In this document: in pieces, positions 26,407 through 38,042 of the stretch
Layout: every line of letters starts with the position of its first letter
Numbering within the stretch: position 1 is the stretch's first letter
DNA from: Pseudomonas sp. RC10
Lineage (GTDB): Bacteria; Pseudomonadota; Gammaproteobacteria; Pseudomonadales; Pseudomonadaceae
NCBI RefSeq assembly: GCF_038397775.1
Contig: NZ_CP151650.1
Span: 3,658,001 to 3,722,000, forward strand
Direction: 5' to 3'
DNA: 64,000 nucleotides
Translations under genes and position numbers: made by a program
Notes under the pieces: generated by a model
What the model was told of the DNA's origin: nothing
Databases searched by the model: none
What the model saw: the letters and a program-made list of their open reading frames with translations, nothing else

Positions 26407-28230
26407 ATGAATGTTGCGATTGAAACCCCGTTGCAAACCCCCACTGCCCAACTCAGCGACTGGCTTGCGCGCCTGAGTGATCACCTCGCCCAGCGAGACA
26501 TTCCCGGTACGCTGGAGCTGTTCGCAGAGGAATGCTATTGGCGGGATTTGCTGCTGTTCAGCTGGAACCTGGTGACCCTCGAAGGCAAAGCCTCCATTTC
26601 CGACCTGTTGACCGAACGGCTCGAACAGACAAAACCGGACCACTGGAACGTGGACGGCGAAGCGACCCTCAACGACGGCGTGCTGGAAGGTTGGATCACG
26701 CTGGAAACCGTCGAAGCGCGCGGCAAGGGTTACGTGCGTCTCAAGGACGGTGTGTGCTGGACGCTGTTGACCACCATGCGTGAACTGAAGGGCCATGAAG
26801 AACCCAGCGGCCGTCGCCGTCCATTCGGCGCCAACCACGGTCATGGCCATGCCGACAAACGCAACTGGCTGGAACGCCGTCGCGATGAAGAAGCGTCACT
26901 GGGCATCACCACGCAGCCCTATTGCCTGATCGTCGGCGGCGGGCAAGGCGGTCTCGGTCTTGCCGCACGCCTCAAGCGCTTGGGCGTGCCAACGCTGATC
27001 ATCGACAAGGCGGACCGGCCTGGCGACCAATGGCGGGGGCGCTACAAATCCCTGTGCCTGCATGACCCGGTCTGGTACGACCACATGCCGTACCTGCCCT
27101 TCCCCGATCACTGGCCGGTGTTCACGCCGAAGGACCAGATCGGCGACTGGCTGGAGATGTACAGCAAGGTCATGGAGCTCAACTACTGGGCGCGCACCGA
27201 ATGCGTGAATGCGCGCTTCGACGAGCCGTCCCAGACCTGGCGCGTCGAAGTGGAACGCAACGGCGAGCGTCTCGTCTTGCAGCCGACCCAACTCATTCTG
27301 GCGACCGGGATGTCCGGGGTGGCCAACGTTCCTGCGTATCCCGGCGCCGACGCCTTCAAGGGGCAACAGCACCACTCCAGCCGTCATCCCGGTGGCGATG
27401 CGTGGAGTGGCAAGAAAGCGGTGGTGATCGGCGCAAACAACTCGGCTCACGATATTTGTGCCGACCTGGTGGAAAACGGCGCCGACGTGACGATGGTGCA
27501 GCGCTCATCTACCCACATCGTGCGTTCCGACAGTTTGATGGAACTGGTGTTCGGCGGGCTGTATTCGGAAGACGCCGTGGAAAGCGGCCTGACCACGGAC
27601 AAGGCGGACATGCTGTTCGCGTCGATCCCGTACAAGGTGATGCCGAGTTTTCACAAGCCGGTGTTCGAAGCCATTCAGGAACGTGACAAGGATTTCTACG
27701 ACGGTTTGAGCAAGGCCGGGTTCATGCTCGATTTCGGCGATGACGATTCCGGGCTGTTCATGAAGTACGTGCGTCGCGGGTCGGGTTACTACATCGACGT
27801 TGGCGCCTCCGAGTTGATCGCCAATGGCACGATCAAACTCAAAAGCGCGCCGAACCTTGGTGTCGAGCGGATCGAAGCCGATGCCGTCATTCTCAACGAT
27901 GGAACGCGTCTGCCGGCTGACCTGATCGTCTACGCCACCGGGTACGGCTCCATGAACGGCTGGGCGGCGAAGCTGATTTCTCAGGAAGTGGCCGACAAGG
28001 TCGGTCGGTGCTGGGGACTGGGGTCAGGCACCACCAAAGACCCAGGCCCGTATGAAGGAGAACTGCGCAACATGTGGAAGCCGACGCAACAGGAAAACCT
28101 GTGGTTTCACGGCGGCAACCTTCACCAGTCGCGGCATTACTCGCTGTACCTGGCGTTGCAGTTGAAAGCGCGGTTCGAAGGGTTGCCGACGCCGGTGTAC
28201 AAGCTGGCTGAGACGCACCATATCGATTGA
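26407..28230 (+). CDS. NTF2-domain flavin-containing monooxygenase (YUCCA/FMO-like)
   Basis: 607-residue two-part protein. Residues about 12-140 look like an NTF2-type domain (SDWLARLSDHLAQRDIPGTLELFAEECYWRDLL). Residues about 170-600 form an FMO with the FAD site IVGGGQGGLGLAARL and the NADPH site VVIGANNSAHDICADL. The fingerprint at F317 reads FKGQQHHSSRH, so the FxGxxxHxxx core is present but the next residue is His, not the Trp of Baeyer-Villiger enzymes. It therefore fits N-, S- or ketone-oxidising FMOs or YUCCA-like enzymes. AGGGAG precedes the start. Expression probably needs sigma-54 and the divergent activator. Substrate unknown. Confidence 0.87.
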   Translation: MNVAIETPLQTPTAQLSDWLARLSDHLAQRDIPGTLELFAEECYWRDLLLFSWNLVTLEGKASISDLLTERLEQTKPDHWNVDGEATLNDGVLEGWITLETVEARGKGYVRLKDGVCWTLLTTMRELKGHEEPSGRRRPFGANHGHGHADKRNWLERRRDEEASLGITTQPYCLIVGGGQGGLGLAARLKRLGVPTLIIDKADRPGDQWRGRYKSLCLHDPVWYDHMPYLPFPDHWPVFTPKDQIGDWLEMYSKVMELNYWARTECVNARFDEPSQTWRVEVERNGERLVLQPTQLILATGMSGVANVPAYPGADAFKGQQHHSSRHPGGDAWSGKKAVVIGANNSAHDICADLVENGADVTMVQRSSTHIVRSDSLMELVFGGLYSEDAVESGLTTDKADMLFASIPYKVMPSFHKPVFEAIQERDKDFYDGLSKAGFMLDFGDDDSGLFMKYVRRGSGYYIDVGASELIANGTIKLKSAPNLGVERIEADAVILNDGTRLPADLIVYATGYGSMNGWAAKLISQEVADKVGRCWGLGSGTTKDPGPYEGELRNMWKPTQQENLWFHGGNLHQSRHYSLYLALQLKARFEGLPTPVYKLAETHHID

Positions 28231-28279
28231 GGTAAGAAAGCAGTCCGATGCCGGGTTTCGGCATTGGACTCGTCATCCA

Positions 28280-28883
28280 CTCCCACAGGTTCAGCAGGTG
28301 TCGCAGCTCTCGGGCTTGACACAGCCCTCGTGGGAGACGCCGGAGGGACGACGGCAGCGACAGCGGTGGATCAGCGGAAGATGCGTGGTCTGATACGCCG
28401 CTGTCGCGGCCGTCGCATAGCTCCGGCAGCTCCCACAGGTCTTGCGTCAGCCCCGATTCTCGATACGCCACCACCCTCGTGGGAGACGCCGAAGGTACGA
28501 CGGCAGCAACAGCGGTGGGTCAGTGGAAGATGCGTTGTCTGAACCATCGCCTTCGCGGCCGTCGCACAGCTCCGGCAGCTCCCACAGGTCTTGCGTCAGC
28601 CCCGATTCTCGATACGCCACCACCCTTGTGGGAGACGCCGGAGGTACGACGGCAGCGACAGCGGTGGGTCAGTGAAAAATGCGTTGTCTGATACACCGCT
28701 TTCGCGGCCGTCGCACAGCTCCGGCAGCTCCCACAGGTCTTGCGTCAGCCCCGATTCTCGATACGCCACCACCCTCGTGGGAGACGCCGGAGGGACGACG
28801 GCAGCGACAGCGGTGGATCAGCGGAAGATGCGTGGTCTGATACGCCGCTGTCGCGGCCGTCGCACAGCTCCGGCAGCTCCCAC
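28280..28883. repeat. Tandem array of four 149-bp REP-like hairpin units
   Basis: GTGGGAG...CTCCCAC units start at 28330, 28479, 28628 and 28777, each exactly 149 bp apart; a degenerate half unit leads in at 28280. Each unit is a long imperfect inverted repeat of about 107 bp (arms pairing GTGGGAG/CTCCCAC, GCCGGAG/CTCCGGC, CGACGGC/GCCGTCG and, inside, ACAGCGG/CCGCTGT) followed by a spacer of about 42 bp that is nearly identical in every unit. Units 1 and 4 are almost the same and units 2 and 3 are more diverged. The 149-bp period is not a multiple of 3, so it does not encode a repeat protein. It fills the gap between the FMO gene and opmB. Confidence 0.95.
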
Positions 28884-28935
28884 AGGGACAACGTCGGACC
28901 CTCGGCATTGGCGCGCCACCACCCTCGCCAAATCC

Positions 28936-30378
28936 TCACAACCCCTCCCATCCCCCACCGAGTGCCGCTTGAAGTTGCACACTCGCGGTAAGTTGCGTCG
29001 CCACCAGGCTCAACAACGTCTGCCGCTCATTGAGGCTGGTGGCCTGCGTCGTCGCGACATCCAGATAATCGATCACCCCGGCTTCGTACTGATCCCGACT
29101 CACCGACGCCGATTCTTCCGCCGATTGCGCGGAGTTGCGACGCGCCAGCAATTCCGGTTCCAGCGTGCGCAGTTCCACCAGATAATCCTCCACCTCCCCT
29201 AATCCCGTCAGCACGGTCTGGCGGTAGGTGGCGACGGTCGCGTCGTAGGCGTGGCGGGCCTGATCGACGCTGGCTTCGGTGGCGCCGAAATCGAGGACGT
29301 TGCCGGTCAGGCTCGGTCCGATGGACCAGAAGCGGTTCGGGATCGAGAACAGGTTGCTGATCGTCGAGCCTTGATAGCCTCCGCTGGCGCTCAGCGTCAG
29401 GTCGGGGTAGTACGCAGCGGTCGCCACGCCCACTGCCGCGTTGGCCGCGGCCATTTGGCGTTCAGCCGAGGCGATGTCCGGGCGGCGTTCCAGCAGGCGG
29501 CTCGGCACACCCGTCGGCACGTTGGGCACGTGGTACTGCCAGGCTGGGTCAGCCGCCAGTGCAAAGTCGGCCGGGGGTTTGCCGATCAGCAGCGCGATGG
29601 CGTGTTCGAACTGCGCCCGCTGCCACTGCAGATCAAGCATTGAGGCTTGGGCGCTCTGCAGCTGCGTTTTGCCGGTGGCGAGATCCGCCCGCGATGAAAT
29701 CTGCTCGTCGTACTTGTTCTGAATGATCTGCAAATAGCGCTCGTAACCGGCGATGGTCTCGCGGTAGAGCACGATGCGCTGGTCCAGCACCCGCAATTGA
29801 AAGTAATCCTGGGCCAGTGACGATTGCGCACTGAGGGTGGCGTTGGCCAAATCGGCCGCGCTGGCCTGGGCACTGGCGCGGTCCTGCTCGGTGGTCCGGC
29901 GCAGCTTGCCCCAGATGTCCGCTTCCCAGCTCAAATCAAGGCTCGCCGAATATTCCTTCCGCACCCCGCCCGCGCTGCTGCCCCCGGTGGTGCCACTCGT
30001 GCCGGACGAAGAGCCCGTGCCCGTTTCACTGCGCGTCCCGGACCCCGTGGCGTCCAGCGTCGGGAACAGATTTGCACGAGATTGCCGCACCAGCGCCAAC
30101 GCCTGCTGGTACTGCGCGGCGTACAGCGCGACGTTCTGGTTGTTGAGCTGCACCTGATCCACCAGCGCGTTCAGTTGCGGGTCCTGATACCGCGTCCACC
30201 ACGGACCTTTCGGCACAGCGTCTTGCGGACTGGCCGCCTTCCAGCCTTCGGCCTCCTTGAAAGTCGCCGAGATCGGCGCGGTGGGCCGGTGGTAATCCGG
30301 GCCGACCATGCAGCCGCTCAACAGGCCGCTGGTCAGCACCACGAAAAGACACAAACGGGAAAACGGTGGAGCGTTCAT
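28936..30378 (-). CDS. opmB: RND efflux outer-membrane lipoprotein (OpmB/NodT family)
   Basis: 480-residue TolC-like channel that connects the MuxABC pump to the outside. The lipoprotein signal MNAPPFSRLCLFVVLTSGLL is followed by SGC (lipid-bearing Cys23). Two OEP repeats cover about 60-265 and 270-470, with typical strings WWTRYQDPQLNALVDQ and LLERRPDIASAERQMAAAN. Residues about 108-137 are a Ser/Gly/Thr-rich stretch (ETGTGSSSGTSGTTGGSS) that should be a surface loop. It is the last gene of the operon, 17 bp after muxC; the tandem hairpin array lies beyond its 3' end. Confidence 0.93.
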   Translation of the reverse strand: MNAPPFSRLCLFVVLTSGLLSGCMVGPDYHRPTAPISATFKEAEGWKAASPQDAVPKGPWWTRYQDPQLNALVDQVQLNNQNVALYAAQYQQALALVRQSRANLFPTLDATGSGTRSETGTGSSSGTSGTTGGSSAGGVRKEYSASLDLSWEADIWGKLRRTTEQDRASAQASAADLANATLSAQSSLAQDYFQLRVLDQRIVLYRETIAGYERYLQIIQNKYDEQISSRADLATGKTQLQSAQASMLDLQWQRAQFEHAIALLIGKPPADFALAADPAWQYHVPNVPTGVPSRLLERRPDIASAERQMAAANAAVGVATAAYYPDLTLSASGGYQGSTISNLFSIPNRFWSIGPSLTGNVLDFGATEASVDQARHAYDATVATYRQTVLTGLGEVEDYLVELRTLEPELLARRNSAQSAEESASVSRDQYEAGVIDYLDVATTQATSLNERQTLLSLVATQLTASVQLQAALGGGWEGL

Positions 30379-30395
30379 TCATTCAACCCTGTCAG

Positions 30396-33300
30396 TCAGC
30401 CGGGCACGTGAGTGCGGCGAATACGCGTGTGCCAGACGTGCCGGGAGGCACGGCTCAAGCGATCGAGATAGAGGTACACCACCGGCGTGGTGAACAGCGT
30501 CAGCACTTGGCTCAACACCAGGCCGCCGGCGATGGCGACCCCCAGAGGCTTGCGCAGGTCGGCGTCGCCGCCACTGCCGAGCGCCAACGGCAAGGCGCCG
30601 AAAAACGCCGCCAGTGTGGTCATCATGATGGGCCGGAAACGCATGCGGCAGGCTTCGATGATCGCCTGCTCCGGCGGCAGATGACGGTCTCGCTCGGCCA
30701 TCAGCGCGAAGTCGATCATCATGATCGCGTTCTTTTTGACGATGCCGATCAACAGCAGAATGCCGATCAGCGCGATCACCGTCAGCTGCATGTTCACCGC
30801 CTTGAGCAATAACAGCGCCCCTACCCCGGCCGATGGCAAGGTCGAGAGGATGGTCAGCGGGTGAATGTAGCTCTCGTACAGCACGCCCAAAACGATGTAG
30901 ACCGCCAGCAACGCTGCCGCGATCAGCCAGGGCATGCTCGCGGCGAGGGCGGCATAGGCTTGAGCGGTGCCCGCGAAACCGTATTGCACGTCGCGGGGCA
31001 TGCCGACCTTGTCCACCGCGTTGTTGATCGCCACGGTCGCCTGATCCAGCGAAACACCGTCCTGCAAGTTGAACGCGATGGTGCTGGTGGCCGACTGGCC
31101 CTGGTGCGCGACGGCCAGCGGCGCGTTGTCCGGGCTGAAGGTGGCGAAGGCGGTCAGCGGCACTTGCTGGTTGTCACTGTTGATCACGTACATGCGGTCG
31201 AGCATGGTCGGGTCTCGGGTGTAGAACGGGTCCAGGCCCATGACCACGTGGTATTGGTTGAGGGTTTTGTAGAGGGTCGCGACCTGGCGCTGGCTGTAGG
31301 CGTTGTTCAGCAGGTTGTCGATGTCGGTGACGCTCACGCCCAGCCGGCTCGCTGCGGCGCGGTCGATGTGCAGCTTGAGTTCTTGCCCACCGGTTTGCGC
31401 ATCGGAGTCGATGCCCGTCAGTTCCGGCAAGGCGCGCAAGGCGGTCTCGACCTTCGGTTCCCACTGGCGCAACACGTCCAGATCGTCCGCCTGAAGGCTG
31501 AACTGGTACGTGGCGTTGGCGCTGCGCCCGCCAACGCGAATGTCTTCCGCCGGGGTCAGGAACACCTGAATCCCTGCTGACGTGTTATTCGCTTTGGTGA
31601 GACGGTTGGCGATCACCGCCGCGCTGCTGGTGCGCTGGGTGTAATCCTTGAGCCGCACGAAGAAGTCACCGGTGTTGCGCGAGCCTGCCCGCCCGCTGCC
31701 GGTGGACGACATCACGGCTTCAACGTCGGGGTCTGCCGCCAGATCGTGGGCGATTTTCATCAGGTACGGCTTGAGGGCCTGAAACGAAATGTTCTGGTCG
31801 GCCCGCACCGCGCCCATCAACACCCCGGTGTCCTGGGCCGGAAAGAAACCCTTCGGCACCGTGGCGTACAGGTACACGTTGAGCACCACGGTCAGCAGCA
31901 GGCTGAACAGGGTCAGCAGCCGGTGACGCATGACCCAGCCCAGCGCCGTGATGTACGCGCCTTGCATTCGGGCCAGTCCGGCTTCGATCCAGCGATACAG
32001 CCGCGGCTCAGAGGCATCGTGCGCCGGTTGGCGCAACAGCAACACGCACAGGACGGGCGTCAGGCTCAGGGACACGATCATCGACAGCCCCAGCGCGATG
32101 CTCAACGTCACGGCGAACTCACGAAACAGCCGCCCGACAATGCTGCCCATCAGCAGAATCGGGATGAACACCGCGATCAGGGACAGGGTCATCGACAGCA
32201 CCGTGAAGCCCACTTCCCGGGTGCCCATCAGCGCTGCACGCAGCGGGCGCATACCCATTTCCTGATAACGGGCGATGTTTTCCAGCACCACGATGGCGTC
32301 GTCCACCACAAAACCGGTGCAGATGATCAGCGCCATCAGCGACAGGTTGTCGAGGCTGTAGCCCAGCAAATACATCAGCGAGCAGGTGCCGATCAGCGAC
32401 ACCGGCAACACCACCGCCGGGATCAGCGTCGCCCGCACGTTGCGCAGGAACACGAAGACCACGGCGATCACCAGCAGCGTGGCGATCAGCAGGGTTTCCT
32501 CGGTGTCGTGCAGGGACGAGCGTACCGTCGGGCCCCGGTCGATGACGCTGATCAATTGCACGTCGCCGGGGATTTCGCGTTGCAATTCGGGCAACAGCGC
32601 CTTGATCCGGTCGATGGTCTGCAACATATTCGCGCCCGCCTGGCGGGTCACGCCGAGGGTCACGGAGGGCTGGCCGTTGTAATAGCCGCCGACGAAAGCG
32701 TCTTCCACCGAGTCATAGACGTTGGCCACGTCCCGCAGGTGCACGGCGCTGCCGTTCTGGTAGGTGATCACCAGCGCCTGGTAATCCGCGGCCTTGTCGA
32801 TCTGGTCGTTGGCGTCGACCACCCAACTCTGCCCGTCGCCCTGCAAGATGCCCTTGGGCTTGGCTTTGGTGGCGTTATTGATGACGGTGCGCACGGTTTC
32901 CAGCGAAATGCCCGCGTGGTTCAGCAGGTTCGGCTGGATGTCGATCCGCACGGCCGGCAACGCACCGCCGCGCACCGACACTTCGCCGACGCCGTTCACC
33001 TGCGCGACTTTCTGTTGCAGCTTGCTGTACGCGAGGTCGTAAAGCTCGCCGGGGCTGCGGGTGGACGACGTCAGCGCCAGCATCAACACCGGCGCTTCGG
33101 ACGGGTTGGCCTTGCGGTAGGTCGGCAACGACGGCATGGAACTGGGCAACAGGCTGCGGGAGGCGTTGATCGCAGCTTGCACGTCCCGGGCGGCGCCGTT
33201 GATGTCGCGGTCGAGTTCGAATTGCAGGATCAGCGTGGTCGAGCCCTGGCTGCTGGTGGACGTCATCTCGGTGATCCCGGCGATCTGTCCGAGGCTGCGT

Positions 33301-33503
33301 TCCAATGGCGTCGCTACCGTGGCGGCCATGGTTTCGGGACTGGCCCCCGGCAACGAGGCGCTGACCATGATCGTCGGGAAGTCCACCTGTGGCAGCGGCG
33401 CGACGGGCAGCAGGGTGTAGCCGAGAATCCCGGCCAGCGTGATGCTCAGGCTCAGCAGCAAGGTGGCAACCGGGCGCCGGATGAACAGCCGCGAGAGGTT
33501 CAT
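30396..33503 (-). CDS. muxC: RND efflux inner-membrane permease MuxC (MdtC-like)
   Basis: 1035-residue HAE1-type RND pump (P. aeruginosa MuxC is about 1036). It opens [26 protein letters not shown] and has the usual 12 membrane segments, with proton-relay acids in the fourth ([25 protein letters not shown]) and the motif [15 protein letters not shown] near the end. MuxB and MuxC form one mixed trimer in this pump type. Its start overlaps the end of muxB by 4 bp. Exports hydrophobic drugs, bile-salt-like and siderophore-like compounds in relatives. Confidence 0.94.
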   Translation of the reverse strand: MNLSRLFIRRPVATLLLSLSITLAGILGYTLLPVAPLPQVDFPTIMVSASLPGASPETMAATVATPLERSLGQIAGITEMTSTSSQGSTTLILQFELDRDINGAARDVQAAINASRSLLPSSMPSLPTYRKANPSEAPVLMLALTSSTRSPGELYDLAYSKLQQKVAQVNGVGEVSVRGGALPAVRIDIQPNLLNHAGISLETVRTVINNATKAKPKGILQGDGQSWVVDANDQIDKAADYQALVITYQNGSAVHLRDVANVYDSVEDAFVGGYYNGQPSVTLGVTRQAGANMLQTIDRIKALLPELQREIPGDVQLISVIDRGPTVRSSLHDTEETLLIATLLVIAVVFVFLRNVRATLIPAVVLPVSLIGTCSLMYLLGYSLDNLSLMALIICTGFVVDDAIVVLENIARYQEMGMRPLRAALMGTREVGFTVLSMTLSLIAVFIPILLMGSIVGRLFREFAVTLSIALGLSMIVSLSLTPVLCVLLLRQPAHDASEPRLYRWIEAGLARMQGAYITALGWVMRHRLLTLFSLLLTVVLNVYLYATVPKGFFPAQDTGVLMGAVRADQNISFQALKPYLMKIAHDLAADPDVEAVMSSTGSGRAGSRNTGDFFVRLKDYTQRTSSAAVIANRLTKANNTSAGIQVFLTPAEDIRVGGRSANATYQFSLQADDLDVLRQWEPKVETALRALPELTGIDSDAQTGGQELKLHIDRAAASRLGVSVTDIDNLLNNAYSQRQVATLYKTLNQYHVVMGLDPFYTRDPTMLDRMYVINSDNQQVPLTAFATFSPDNAPLAVAHQGQSATSTIAFNLQDGVSLDQATVAINNAVDKVGMPRDVQYGFAGTAQAYAALAASMPWLIAAALLAVYIVLGVLYESYIHPLTILSTLPSAGVGALLLLKAVNMQLTVIALIGILLLIGIVKKNAIMMIDFALMAERDRHLPPEQAIIEACRMRFRPIMMTTLAAFFGALPLALGSGGDADLRKPLGVAIAGGLVLSQVLTLFTTPVVYLYLDRLSRASRHVWHTRIRRTHVPG

Positions 33504-36500
33504 GCCTCGCCTCGGTCAACGCGGGTGCTGCCACGGTTGAAGCGCGCCTTGGCCCGTTCCGACAGGCGATCGAACAGCAGGTAGATCACTGGCGTGGTGA
33601 ACAGCGTCAGCACCTGGCTCAGCAGCAACCCGCCGACGATCACCAGCCCCAGCGGACGCCGCAGTTCCGCGCCCGCCCCGGTCGCCAGCATCAATGGCAA
33701 GGCGCCGAACAATGCTGCGAGGGTGGTCATCAGAATCGGCCGCAGACGCAGCAGAGCGGCGCGATGAATCGCATCGCGAGCGTTGAGGCGTTGCTGCTGA
33801 CGGCCTTCGAGGGCGAAGTCGATCATCATGATCGCGTTTTTCTTGACGATGCCGATCAGCAGAATCACCCCGATCAGCGCAATCAGGCTGAATTCGGTGC
33901 CGGTCAGCAACAGCGCAAGCAACGCGCCGATGGCCGCCGAGGGCAAGGTCGACAGAATCGTCACCGGGTGAATGAAGCTCTCGTAGAGCATGCCCAGCAC
34001 GATGTACATGGTCACCAGCGCCGCGAGAATCAGCCACAGCGTGTTGCCGGTGGCGGTCTGGAAGGCTTCGGCGGCGCCCTGATAACGCAGGGTAATGCTG
34101 GTCGGCGCGGCCAGATCGGTCATGACCTGAGCGATGGCCTGCTGCGCCTGCTCCAGGGAATAGCCGTCCGCCAGGTTGAACGACACCGTCACGGCCGGGA
34201 ATTGATCCAGCCGGCTCAACGACAGCGAACCGGTGCGCTGCCCGACCTTGGCAATGTCGGTCAGGCGCACCATCTGTGCAGGTGTTGTGGTGGTCGTGGA
34301 CGTCGCCGTGCTGCTGGTGCTCGACGACGCGCCGGTCGTGGCCGTGGCGTTGGTGGTGCCCGTTGCAGCCGACAGGTAAATGTTGTCGAACGCCGCGAGG
34401 TTCTGCTGAAACCGCCCCGGCACTTGCAGCACCACGCGGTACTGGTTGGACTGGGTGAAGATCGTCGAAATCAAGCGCTGGCCGAAGGCGTTGTACAGCG
34501 CGGTATCGACATCTGACGCGCTGATCCCGTAACGCATGGCCGCCGCACGGTCCAGCTCGACATAGGCCACCAGCCCCTGATCCTGCAGGTTGTCGATGAC
34601 GTCGCGCATTTCCGGGCGCTGTTGCAGTTTCTCCATCAGCTTCGGCACCAATGCCGAGAGGTTCGCGCTTTCCGAATCGTCGAGGGTGAACTGGTACTGG
34701 CTGGGGGTCAGTTGGTCATCGACGGTGAGGTCTTGCGAGGACACCAGATTGAGCTGAATCCCGGCCACCGCGCTGGCGGCTTTTTCCAGACGGGTGATGA
34801 CCTGAGTGGCGGTTTCGTCCCGGTCTTCGAAGGGCTTGAGGTCGATCTGCAAGCGCCCATTGTTCAGTGAGTCATTGTTGCCATCGACACCGATGGTGGA
34901 CGACACCGACGCCACGGCCGGATCCTGACGCACCACCTCCACCATCGCCTGCTGCCGCCGCGCCATTTCGCTGAACGACACGTCTTGAGAGGCCCGAGTA
35001 AAGCCCTGGATCAGCCCGGTGTCTTGAGTCGGAAAGAAGCCCTTGGGCACGACGAGGTACAAAAACGCGGTGAGCGCGACGGTGCCGACTGCCACCAGCA
35101 ACGTCAGCTTCTGGTGATCCAGCACCCACACCAGCCCCCGGTCGTAGCCGTCCAGCACCTTTTGGTACTGCCGGTCGCCCCACGCGGCAAAACGGCCCTT
35201 CCCTTCTTCGGGCACATGGCGCAGCAGGTGCGCGCAGAGCATCGGGGTCAGGGTCAACGAGACGATCATCGACACCAGAATCGCCACCGCCAGCGTGATG
35301 GCGAATTCGCGGAACAGTCGCCCCACGACGTCGCCCATGAACAGCAGCGGAATGAGCACAGCGATCAGCGAGAACGTCAGCGAGATGATGGTGAAGCCGA
35401 TTTCCTGCGAACCCTTGAAGGCCGCCGCCATTGGCTCTTCGCCTTCCTCCAGGTGCCGGGAAATGTTCTCGACCACCACGATGGCGTCGTCGATGACGAA
35501 GCCGGTAGCAATGGTCAGCGCCATCAGCGTCAGGTTGTTCACGCTGAAACCGGCGAGGTACATGACGCCAAACGTGCCGATCAGCGACAGCGGCACCGCG
35601 AGGCTGGGAATCAAAGTGGCCGTAAAACTGCCGAGAAAGGCGAACGTCACCAACACCACGAGCCCGATGGACAGCATCAGCTCGATCTGCACGTCCTTGA
35701 TCGACGCACGAATGGTCTGGGTGCGGTCACTGATCACGGTCAGCTTCACCGAATCCGGCAGCGCCGACTGCAAGGTCTGCAACTTCTGCTCGATGCTGTC
35801 GACCACTTCGATGACGTTGGCGCCAGGCTGACGCTGCACCGCGATGACAATGGCCGGCTGGCCGTTGGCGGTGGCGGACAGGTACTGGTCCTGAGGCGCC
35901 TCGGCGGTGGTGGCGACGTCCTTGAGGCGCAGGGCCGAGCCGTTTTCGTAGGCGAGGACCAGTTCGCCGTACTCCACGGCATCCCGCAGCTGGTCGTTGG
36001 CGTCGATGGTGATCGAGTGCGACGGCCCGTCGAAGCCACCCTTGGAGCCATTGACGTTGGCGGCGTTGACCTTGTCGTAGACGTCTTCCAGCGTCAGGCC
36101 GTGGGCTGCGAGGCTGGTGGGGTTGACCTCTATTTTCACCGCTGGCTGCTGACCGCCCGCGAGGCTGACCATGCCGACGCCAGAAATCTGCGACAGCTTG
36201 AGGGCGACGCGGGTGTTGATCAGGTCCTGCACGCGAGTCAGCGGCAGGCTGTCAGACGTGGCGGCGAGGGTCAGCACGGCGGTGTCGGCGGGGTTGACCT
36301 TCTTGTACGTCGGCGGGTTCGGCAAGTCGCTGGGCAGCAGGCTGTTGGCGGCGTTGATTGCGGCCTGTACTTCTTGCTCGGCAACGTCCAGTGACAGGTC
36401 GAGGGAAAACTTCAGCGTGATAACCGAGGCCCCCGCCGAACTGGTGGAATACATCTGCGCCAAACCGGCCATTTGGCCCAACTGGCGTTCAAGCGGTGCA

Positions 36501-36691
36501 GTGACCGCCGACGCCAACACGCTGGAACTGGCGCCGGGATAGAGCGTACTGACCTGAATCGTCGGGTAATCGACTTCGGGTAATGCCGAGGTCGCGAGCA
36601 AACGGTAGGCGAAAATACCGGCCAGCATCACCGCCAGCATCAGCAACATCGTCGCGACCGGACGCTGGATAAACAGCCGTGATGGGTTCAT
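33500..36691 (-). CDS. muxB: RND efflux inner-membrane permease MuxB (MdtB-like)
   Basis: 1063-residue RND pump, somewhat longer than MdtB of E. coli (about 1040). It has [21 protein letters not shown] at the start, the relay segment [25 protein letters not shown] and [17 protein letters not shown]. The extra length is mainly a Thr/Ser-rich insertion at about residues 770-810 in the periplasmic docking region ([21 protein letters not shown] and on). It overlaps muxA by 4 bp and muxC by 4 bp, so all three are translationally coupled. Confidence 0.94.
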   Translation of the reverse strand: MNPSRLFIQRPVATMLLMLAVMLAGIFAYRLLATSALPEVDYPTIQVSTLYPGASSSVLASAVTAPLERQLGQMAGLAQMYSTSSAGASVITLKFSLDLSLDVAEQEVQAAINAANSLLPSDLPNPPTYKKVNPADTAVLTLAATSDSLPLTRVQDLINTRVALKLSQISGVGMVSLAGGQQPAVKIEVNPTSLAAHGLTLEDVYDKVNAANVNGSKGGFDGPSHSITIDANDQLRDAVEYGELVLAYENGSALRLKDVATTAEAPQDQYLSATANGQPAIVIAVQRQPGANVIEVVDSIEQKLQTLQSALPDSVKLTVISDRTQTIRASIKDVQIELMLSIGLVVLVTFAFLGSFTATLIPSLAVPLSLIGTFGVMYLAGFSVNNLTLMALTIATGFVIDDAIVVVENISRHLEEGEEPMAAAFKGSQEIGFTIISLTFSLIAVLIPLLFMGDVVGRLFREFAITLAVAILVSMIVSLTLTPMLCAHLLRHVPEEGKGRFAAWGDRQYQKVLDGYDRGLVWVLDHQKLTLLVAVGTVALTAFLYLVVPKGFFPTQDTGLIQGFTRASQDVSFSEMARRQQAMVEVVRQDPAVASVSSTIGVDGNNDSLNNGRLQIDLKPFEDRDETATQVITRLEKAASAVAGIQLNLVSSQDLTVDDQLTPSQYQFTLDDSESANLSALVPKLMEKLQQRPEMRDVIDNLQDQGLVAYVELDRAAAMRYGISASDVDTALYNAFGQRLISTIFTQSNQYRVVLQVPGRFQQNLAAFDNIYLSAATGTTNATATTGASSSTSSTATSTTTTTPAQMVRLTDIAKVGQRTGSLSLSRLDQFPAVTVSFNLADGYSLEQAQQAIAQVMTDLAAPTSITLRYQGAAEAFQTATGNTLWLILAALVTMYIVLGMLYESFIHPVTILSTLPSAAIGALLALLLTGTEFSLIALIGVILLIGIVKKNAIMMIDFALEGRQQQRLNARDAIHRAALLRLRPILMTTLAALFGALPLMLATGAGAELRRPLGLVIVGGLLLSQVLTLFTTPVIYLLFDRLSERAKARFNRGSTRVDRGEA

Positions 36692-37944
36692 GGGGCGGTG
36701 ATACCGGCAGTACGCTTGCCGGTTTTTTCGGTGGCGATGTCCGTGCCGGCCTTCTCGATTTCGACCTTGCTGCCGTCACGCAAGTGATCGATGCCCCGCG
36801 TCACCACCTGCTCGCCCAGCGCCACGCCCTCGGTGATTACGGTCTGATCGCCCATGACGGGGCCGACCTTGATGCTGCGACGGTTGACCTTGCCGTCCTT
36901 CACTGCATACAGAAACTCGCCCGTGCTGCTCAACTGCACGGCGGCTGATGGCACGACGACGGCATTGTGCAGGGTGTCGGTCGTCAGCTTCACGTTGACG
37001 AACTGGTTGGGGTAGAGCTTTTCATCCGGGTTATCGAACTGCGCCTTGAGTTTGATGCTGCCGGTGTTGGTGTCGATTTCGTTGCTGATGAACTTCAGTG
37101 TGCCGCTGGCCAACGGCGTGGTGCCGAGTTGATCGAGGGCCTGCACGCCCAGCGATTCGCCTTTGCGCACTTTCGGCAAGAGCGACGCCAATTGCGCTTG
37201 CGGCAGGCTGAACGTCACGGCGATGGGGTTGGTCTGGGTGACGGTGACGATGCCCGTGGTGCTGCTGGACGACACGATGTTGCCGGGGTCCACCAGGCGC
37301 AGGCCGACGTAGCCGTCAATGGGCGAGACGATTTTGGCGTAGACCAGGTTCAGTTTCGCCGCATCGATCTGGCCCTGATCGGCCTTCACCGCACCGGCGT
37401 ACTGCCCGACCGTGGCCATCTGGGTGTCCAGGTCCTGTTTGGCCAGCGAGTCCTTGGCGAAAAGCCGTTTATACCGTTCGGCAGTCAGTTGCGCGCTTTT
37501 GAGCAGCGCCTGATTCTGGGCCATGTCGCCCTGGTACTGATCGAGCGTGGCCTGATAGGCTCGAGGGTCGATCTGCGCCAGCAACTGGCCTTTTTTCACG
37601 TACTGGCCTTCAGTGAAGTACACCGCCATCAGCTCACCGTCGACACGGCTGGTGACCGTGACCGAATAATTCGGGATCACCGTGCCCAGCGCCTGCTGAA
37701 TCACCGGTACATCCGCTGCTGCTGCCGTCCCGACCGCCACGCTCACCGTGGCGTTGGGGTCCGTCATCCCCGGCCCGGCATGACGTCCGCCGGGGCTGGC
37801 AGGCACGGCGCTGCCGTCACGCTGGGTCGGCGCATTGGCGGGCGTGTGCCGAAGGTAAAGAAAGACAGCGACGAGGGCTGCGACTATCAGGAGCGCAATG
37901 ACAAGGATGCGCTTGCGTGAACGGGCTGCCGGGATCTGGGTCAT
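36688..37944 (-). CDS. muxA: RND efflux periplasmic adaptor MuxA (MdtA-like)
   Basis: 418-residue membrane-fusion protein. An N-terminal anchor ([21 protein letters not shown], residues about 11-31) is followed by the biotinyl-lipoyl and hairpin domains ([32 protein letters not shown] near 105-140) and beta-barrel regions. I used the ATG ending at 37944; no strong ribosome site precedes it and an in-frame TTG 36 bases upstream is an alternative. First gene of muxABC-opmB, with a CpxR-like box about 100 bp upstream. Confidence 0.92.
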   Translation of the reverse strand: MTQIPAARSRKRILVIALLIVAALVAVFLYLRHTPANAPTQRDGSAVPASPGGRHAGPGMTDPNATVSVAVGTAAAADVPVIQQALGTVIPNYSVTVTSRVDGELMAVYFTEGQYVKKGQLLAQIDPRAYQATLDQYQGDMAQNQALLKSAQLTAERYKRLFAKDSLAKQDLDTQMATVGQYAGAVKADQGQIDAAKLNLVYAKIVSPIDGYVGLRLVDPGNIVSSSSTTGIVTVTQTNPIAVTFSLPQAQLASLLPKVRKGESLGVQALDQLGTTPLASGTLKFISNEIDTNTGSIKLKAQFDNPDEKLYPNQFVNVKLTTDTLHNAVVVPSAAVQLSSTGEFLYAVKDGKVNRRSIKVGPVMGDQTVITEGVALGEQVVTRGIDHLRDGSKVEIEKAGTDIATEKTGKRTAGITAP

Positions 37945-38042
37945 GGGGGACTTCTGCTGGACAAGGGATAACGCGTGCAACGGTCAACGACGCGGCTTGG
38001 AACGCGGTCGGTGTAGTGTCATTTAGCCCTCCATGGAGAGTT

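Noticed and set aside
28330..28883. Possible CRISPR array
   Set aside because: Units are 149 bp, the spacers are almost identical to each other and the repeats are long hairpins; no cas genes are near.
28264..29202. Several overlapping open frames across the tandem array with repeated PTGLASAPILDT-like peptides
   Set aside because: The period is 149 bp, so the frame shifts at every unit; the frames have no ribosome sites and follow hairpin DNA.
31746..33584. 612-residue open frame on the plus strand opposite muxC
   Set aside because: Antisense shadow of a full RND gene in high-GC DNA; rich in Gln, His and Arg with no domain.
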